32,161 nt of DNA. Source: a virus. Positions 28,618 to 32,161 of this stretch are shown here, in pieces. Under the pieces are notes generated by a model. It saw only the letters and a list, made by a program, of their open reading frames with translations. It did no database searches and was not told the DNA's origin. Position 1 is the first letter of the stretch; each line of letters begins with the position of its first letter. Location: positions 1-32,161 of the IMG/VR virus record IMGVR_UViG_3300042860_003194; one strand, 5' to 3'. The position numbers were made by a program, and so were the translations under genes.

Positions 28618-28833
28618 CTATTCCGTGACCTGAATAAAGTCTATGTTCTCTCGCTCGATGAGCACCTCGCCAGCTACGTCCACCGGCTCAGAGCCCGGCT
28701 CAAGCAGCGAAGCACCCTTGAGAAGCACTATGCTTCCCGATACCTCTATGAGATACCCACGGAAAGCTCTGCCAGTCTTTAGATTGACGAGAACCTTCCG
28801 TGAGTATGCGAGCCTCTTGTATGGATTAGGCAC
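28618..28833 (-). CDS. Small LSm-like phage protein (71 aa)
   Basis: A GTG start with AAGGAA upstream. RKVLVNLKTGRAFRGYLIEV ... IVLLKGASLLEPGSEPVDVA ... GEVLIERENIDFIQV has the five-strand pattern and spacing of Sm/LSm-like folds. Similar small proteins sit just before the portal in many actinophages, with no proven role. RNA binding is not shown. It could be structural. Confidence 0.75.
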   Translation of the reverse strand: MPNPYKRLAYSRKVLVNLKTGRAFRGYLIEVSGSIVLLKGASLLEPGSEPVDVAGEVLIERENIDFIQVTE

Positions 28834-28842
28834 TGTCGTTCC

Positions 28843-29751
28843 TTAGCTTATCGCGCTGACGTGTAGTCCGATCCGATACGCAGCGGGAACCGAGCCGATT
28901 TGGTTTTGGATGTTGTTCGGCAGTGTGTCCGTTTCGTAGTTGAAAGTTGCTGGATTGATGCTGCCATTGTAGTAGCCACCAGCCCAAAAACCATACGGCC
29001 CACTGGAGAAGTTTGCCGGGTTGATTCCGTTATTCCAAAACGGGTTGTGCTGCGTCTGCGCCAGCGTCAGGAATTGCGGTCCGTCTGCATTGTCGTGTGT
29101 GCCGGTGTTTACCGGATTGACTGCCATACCTACGAAGTAGACTGTTCCAGCTGTTAGATTCACTGTCGATCCGAGAGTAATCTCCCGCACCTCGCTGGAG
29201 AAACCACCCACGTCATCACTCGATTTGACCAGGGTGTAGCCCAAGTCTTTCACGAGTCCGTGCGGACGACCGGTGTTTCCTTGATCATAGATGAAACCAC
29301 GAACATGCATACCTGTATTGCCAGCGGCTGTCGTTCCGTTGCCGTTGTATGCGAATGCCCATTTGGAGATGGTCACATTGGTGTTGAAACGGATAGCTGC
29401 GAGCATAGCTTGCGGGAATGCGTTCGTTGTATTCTGCGTTCCGTCGCCGATTGGGAAGTAGTAGCGGCTGGTCCCGATTGGTGCGATTGCTGGCCATGCT
29501 GTTCGAGGATCGCCGTCTTCCCAGCTCGTCCCGTTGAAGATTAGTGCGCTGTCGCGTATTGCCCCAGCCGTTGCTACATCTTCGAGGTCATTGAGGTCGA
29601 TGTGGCCAGCGGGTGCTGGTCCGTTCACCCATTCGGTGCCGTCGTATTGCAGAACGTCATCGGTTGATGCGTCTGTGATGTTTACATCGGTCAGACCGTC
29701 AAGGTCACCGGCACCGGCTCCACCGGGTGCATAGAAGCTGCTATCAGGCAT
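28843..29751 (-). CDS. Fibre- or decoration-like protein
   Basis: 302 aa. The N-terminal part has tail-fibre repeats: LDGLTDVNITDASTDDVLQYDGTEW, then HIDLNDLEDVATAGAIRDSA ... LIFNGTSWEDG (DL-x-DV ... L-x-Y/F-x-G-T-x-W twice). The rest is a beta-rich domain with many Asn/Gly/Thr (NGTTAAGNTGMHVRGFIYDQ ... TAGTVYFVGMAVNPVNTGTH), like a carbohydrate-binding or head-fibre tip. It lies between the terminase and portal genes, unlike tail fibres, so a head-attached fibre is plausible. No ribosome-binding site was clearly seen. Confidence 0.65.
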   Translation of the reverse strand: MPDSSFYAPGGAGAGDLDGLTDVNITDASTDDVLQYDGTEWVNGPAPAGHIDLNDLEDVATAGAIRDSALIFNGTSWEDGDPRTAWPAIAPIGTSRYYFPIGDGTQNTTNAFPQAMLAAIRFNTNVTISKWAFAYNGNGTTAAGNTGMHVRGFIYDQGNTGRPHGLVKDLGYTLVKSSDDVGGFSSEVREITLGSTVNLTAGTVYFVGMAVNPVNTGTHDNADGPQFLTLAQTQHNPFWNNGINPANFSSGPYGFWAGGYYNGSINPATFNYETDTLPNNIQNQIGSVPAAYRIGLHVSAIS

Positions 29752-29753
29752 GA

Positions 29754-30035
29754 TTACCCCACCTTCAGGATTCGAACGTCTTGGCCGGCAGAGCTTGCGA
29801 TTGCGTAAACGACTGACCCGAGCCGGAGATCGAGTGTTCGTGCCCCACCCGCAGGGATGGGAGAGCCATTTGAGGTTGTGACGGAGCTATTTCCGCCGAT
29901 GTAGATCGTCACCGATCCGTTGTTCAAAATTTCGTATGTGACGCGACCGTCTTTATTGCCAGCTGCATAGTCATCGCCGGTGATGATTGCTGTGGCTGCG
30001 GTTCCTACAGTCACTGCTGATGCTGTGATACTCAC
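29754..30035 (-). CDS. Small beta-rich structural protein (93 aa)
   Basis: MSITASAVTVGTAATAIITG ... GRVTYEILNNGSVTIYIGGN ... LDLRLGSVVYAIASSAGQDV. It looks like a compact beta sandwich, as in small head decoration or fibre-base proteins that carry a partner fibre. It overlaps the large terminase stop (ATGA) and is directly followed by the fibre-like gene. Confidence 0.68.
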   Translation of the reverse strand: MSITASAVTVGTAATAIITGDDYAAGNKDGRVTYEILNNGSVTIYIGGNSSVTTSNGSPIPAGGARTLDLRLGSVVYAIASSAGQDVRILKVG

Positions 30036-31645
30036 AGTAGCTCGACCCCCCGATCCTCGTAGACGCTCTTGCCGGTAAACGCTGAGCCCGTGAGCATGGC
30101 CGAATTCAGCGACATGGCCAGCGCGACGATTCCGTCGATACGAGCCACAGACCGAGCCTTGTCCACCTTGATGTTTCCAGCCGGGTCCATGTTTACGAGT
30201 GCGCTGTCGGCGTGCGCTCGCAACACCGGGTGTGCTCCGTGCCTTAGCGTCTTGGAGAGGATGAGTGCCTCAAGCCTTTTGGTCGGAGCTGACATGGTTG
30301 CAAATCCCTGCCGTGTTGGAGCGACTCGCATTCCAAGCTCCTGGAGATCGGTTATCAGAGACGTAGCGTTCCACGGGTCATAGGCAAGCTCTAAAATCGG
30401 GTGCTTGTCAGCGATGTCAATGATAGCTTGCTTGATCCATTTGTAGTCCACGACGTTGCCCGGAGTCAGGGTGATGTGACCTTGATCGGCCCATGTTCCG
30501 TATGGCAGCCGGTCTCTTTTCTCACGCTCTCGAAGGTCAGCCCCTGGTATCCAAAAATGCGGTATCGCGGTGTATCCGCCATCTTCTTCAGGGAAGAGCT
30601 GCACGAGAGCACTGATGTCTGTGGTGCTCGAAAGATCGAGCCCGATGTAGCAAGGTCTTCCCTCATACTCCTTCTTGTCGATAGGTGTCTCGCCGCACGC
30701 ATCCCAAGCTCGCATGTCAATCCAACGACTGACCTCCCTGGTCCAACGATTGAGATACAGCTGAGCAAAGGTAGTCTGACGAGCTGGCGATACTTTAGCC
30801 TTCTGCACTTCGCTCTCAAGGAAGTCCGGCATTACAGTAATTCCAAGAGACGGATTCGCCTTTGCCCATGTTTTAGGATTGTCCCAGTCGTCAGCGTCCT
30901 CAGCTGCGTAGATGACAGTGAGGAAGCTGTCGTCGCGGTGTGTTCCGTTTGCTACGTTCACAGCATACTCGTGCTGCTCCCATGCGATGTGGTTCGGATC
31001 GTAGACACCGGCGGTAGTAATTCCAATAACGATTGGCTGGCGACGTGCTCCTACCGAGGAGCTGAGAACATCCCACAGCTCGCGACTCTTATGTGCGTGC
31101 ACCTCATCGAGAACACAGAGGCTTGCCCCGAGCCCGTGTTGCCCCAGCGCGTCACCTGAGATTGTGCGGAGAACAGAGCCAGTCTTAGGCACCTCAATGT
31201 ATGATCTAACAGCACGACACCGGCCACGTAGCTTTGGAGATGCCTGCACCATCTTTCGCGCCAGCTCGAAACATAGTCTTGCCTGAGCTCGATCACGAGC
31301 ACCCATGTAAACCTGAGCTCCGGGTTCATTGTCGGCCAACAGACCATAGAGAGCGAGACCGGCGCACATGGTAGTCTTAGCTGCCTTGCGGGGAACCTCC
31401 ACCCACACAGTGCGATACAGTCGAGTGCCGTCAGCTCGCTTGTATCCGAACAGCGGTCTAATGACCTCGTATTCCATCCACGGCATCAACGGCCACGGTT
31501 CACCGGCACCTTTACCTTCCACCAGGTGTAGCAGCTCGAAGAAACGCACAGCTCGATCTGCCGCCTGCTCGTCGTAGTAGGCTCCATCGGGAAGGTATTT
31601 GCCAGCCGACGTATGGAGAGGCTTAGTCCAAGAGATCGCTGTCAT
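30032..31645 (-). CDS. terL: Terminase large subunit
   Basis: 537 aa from the ATG at 31645 (GGAG 9 nt upstream; 31660 is an alternative). The ATPase has Walker A VPRKAAKTT (about 84-92), Walker B LCVLDE (about 176-181) and coupling motif ITTAG. The nuclease part starts at YIGLDLSSTTDISALVQLF and continues with ELAYDPWNATSLITDLQELG; its aspartates bind metal. It is a terminase of the Terminase_1/YmfN-like type found in cos phages of HK97 kind, fitting the HNH gene nearby. It cuts and translocates phage DNA into the prohead. Confidence 0.95.
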   Translation of the reverse strand: MTAISWTKPLHTSAGKYLPDGAYYDEQAADRAVRFFELLHLVEGKGAGEPWPLMPWMEYEVIRPLFGYKRADGTRLYRTVWVEVPRKAAKTTMCAGLALYGLLADNEPGAQVYMGARDRAQARLCFELARKMVQASPKLRGRCRAVRSYIEVPKTGSVLRTISGDALGQHGLGASLCVLDEVHAHKSRELWDVLSSSVGARRQPIVIGITTAGVYDPNHIAWEQHEYAVNVANGTHRDDSFLTVIYAAEDADDWDNPKTWAKANPSLGITVMPDFLESEVQKAKVSPARQTTFAQLYLNRWTREVSRWIDMRAWDACGETPIDKKEYEGRPCYIGLDLSSTTDISALVQLFPEEDGGYTAIPHFWIPGADLREREKRDRLPYGTWADQGHITLTPGNVVDYKWIKQAIIDIADKHPILELAYDPWNATSLITDLQELGMRVAPTRQGFATMSAPTKRLEALILSKTLRHGAHPVLRAHADSALVNMDPAGNIKVDKARSVARIDGIVALAMSLNSAMLTGSAFTGKSVYEDRGVELL

Positions 31646-32072
31646 CAGACGATTCTCCATCCGCTTTCAATCGCGTGCGTGCCGACGGGGTCAAGCCCAA
31701 TTCGCCGGCGAGCTGGCGAATCAGCATCGCGGAGTCACGCTGCACTCTTACAGCTGGATTGCTTACCATGCCGTCACGCCGGCCTTCGACCAGCACGCCT
31801 TCTCGATCCACAATCTCGGTCGAGCGTTGGTAGTTCACGACTGCGTTAGCATAAGCAGCCAAGATGTCTTGGTCGGCTTCGAAGAGTAGTCCCATCAGCT
31901 TCAGTTGCTTGGCGGTGCGTCGCCACACAGCCTTTGCATCTTTGCTGAGCCACGTCGGACAGCGCGGCTCGCTCTTGGCTGGCTTCGGTTCCTTTTGATT
32001 GATACGGTCAGCACGCACTCCGCGAACGACGCGCAGGTGCGTTGGTGTTGGTGCCGGTCCCGGTCTTGCCAT
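31623..32072 (-). CDS. terS: Terminase small subunit (P27 family-like)
   Basis: 149 aa: MARPGPAPTPTHLRVVRGVR, a basic N-terminus, then PTWLSKDAKAVWRRTAKQL, AAYANAVVNYQRSTEIV, VSNPAVRVQRDSAMLIRQLA and GLTPSARTRLK, the order typical of the phage-terminase small subunit P27 family. It recognises the packaging site. A strong ribosome-binding site, AGGAGG, lies upstream. Its end overlaps the large subunit start. Confidence 0.9.
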   Translation of the reverse strand: MARPGPAPTPTHLRVVRGVRADRINQKEPKPAKSEPRCPTWLSKDAKAVWRRTAKQLKLMGLLFEADQDILAAYANAVVNYQRSTEIVDREGVLVEGRRDGMVSNPAVRVQRDSAMLIRQLAGELGLTPSARTRLKADGESSDDSDLLD

Positions 32073-32161
32073 TACGAGCTCCTCCTATGGGGTGCTTTTA
32101 TCAGTGCGCCGATTCCGTTCGGTGACATAGTTGGCCTAACCTGTCCTTTTGCGGGCGAAGC
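32072..32161 (-). CDS. C-terminal end of the gene upstream of the small terminase, probably HNH endonuclease (partial)
   Basis: 30 codons open to the window edge, ending KAPHRRSS and a TAA that overlaps the terminase ATG (TAATG). The sequence ASPAKGQVRPTMSPNGIGA could be the basic tail after an HNH core. The other half would be the N-terminal piece at 1-89. If the window ends are joined directly, the two parts are not in the same frame. Confidence 0.4.
   Translation of the reverse strand, partial: ASPAKGQVRPTMSPNGIGALIKAPHRRSS

Noticed and set aside
1-32161. tRNA or rRNA genes
   Set aside because: No cloverleaf with a CCA-side acceptor stem and T-loop consensus, and no rRNA-like stretch, was noticed by eye. 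A tRNA search program would settle this.

Overview
The window reads as almost all of the genome of a temperate, siphovirus-like phage of an actinobacterium. The actinobacterial host is inferred from two WhiB-family regulators, a large serine integrase, a DUF2746-like membrane protein, an FmdB-like zinc ribbon and moderately high GC by eye. The host genus cannot be told from the sequence. No host gene, rRNA, tRNA or CRISPR array was seen. The left edge cuts the N-terminal part of an HNH endonuclease gene on the minus strand. The right edge starts in the C-terminal part of a minus-strand gene just upstream of the small terminase, the usual place for that HNH gene. The map is therefore probably circular or circularly permuted, opened inside the HNH gene, with some sequence possibly missing.

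Layout: (i) 90-588 is a non-coding control region with many G-tract repeats and a large inverted repeat. It lies between the HNH/late operon (leftward) and a small rightward operon at 589-1390 (HTH-like protein, two tiny proteins, FmdB-like zinc ribbon). (ii) 1437-6862 is an accessory region of single genes in both orientations: a WhiB protein, a secreted transglycosylase-like protein, a C5-cytosine DNA methyltransferase, small membrane and secreted proteins, a PP-loop/PAPS-reductase-like enzyme, and an HNH-like domain joined in frame to a holin-like protein. Three bidirectional hairpin terminators punctuate it. (iii) 6884-8719 is the serine integrase. (iv) 8834-13809 is a leftward, mostly overlapping early operon: second WhiB, unknown protein, Sak/ERF-like annealing protein, HTH protein, RusA-like resolvase, DnaB/RepA-like helicase and a phage sigma-70 factor. 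(v) 13842-14806 holds the endolysin and a membrane protein. (vi) 14803-32072 is the leftward late operon, read from small terminase through large terminase, fibre-like proteins, portal-MuF fusion, protease, capsid, connectors, tail tube, frameshifted chaperones, tape measure and tail-tip proteins.

The most unusual signal is a start-linked element that the gene families do not explain. Eight genes on both strands carry TCC[A/C]C[A/G/T], then 7 nt, then GCAC[C/T], then 9-10 nt to an ATG or GTG. These genes mostly lack a good ribosome-binding site, while genes inside operons have ordinary ones. A second, independent 17-bp repeat, TTGCGTGCTGGGGGTGT, is scattered through the left 14 kb, always with the same polarity whatever the gene direction, often in intergenic gaps next to the first element. 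Together with the encoded sigma factor and two WhiB proteins, this suggests a private regulatory code of the phage, plus a polar DNA signal or module-boundary sequence. These functional readings are inference; the repeats themselves are seen directly.
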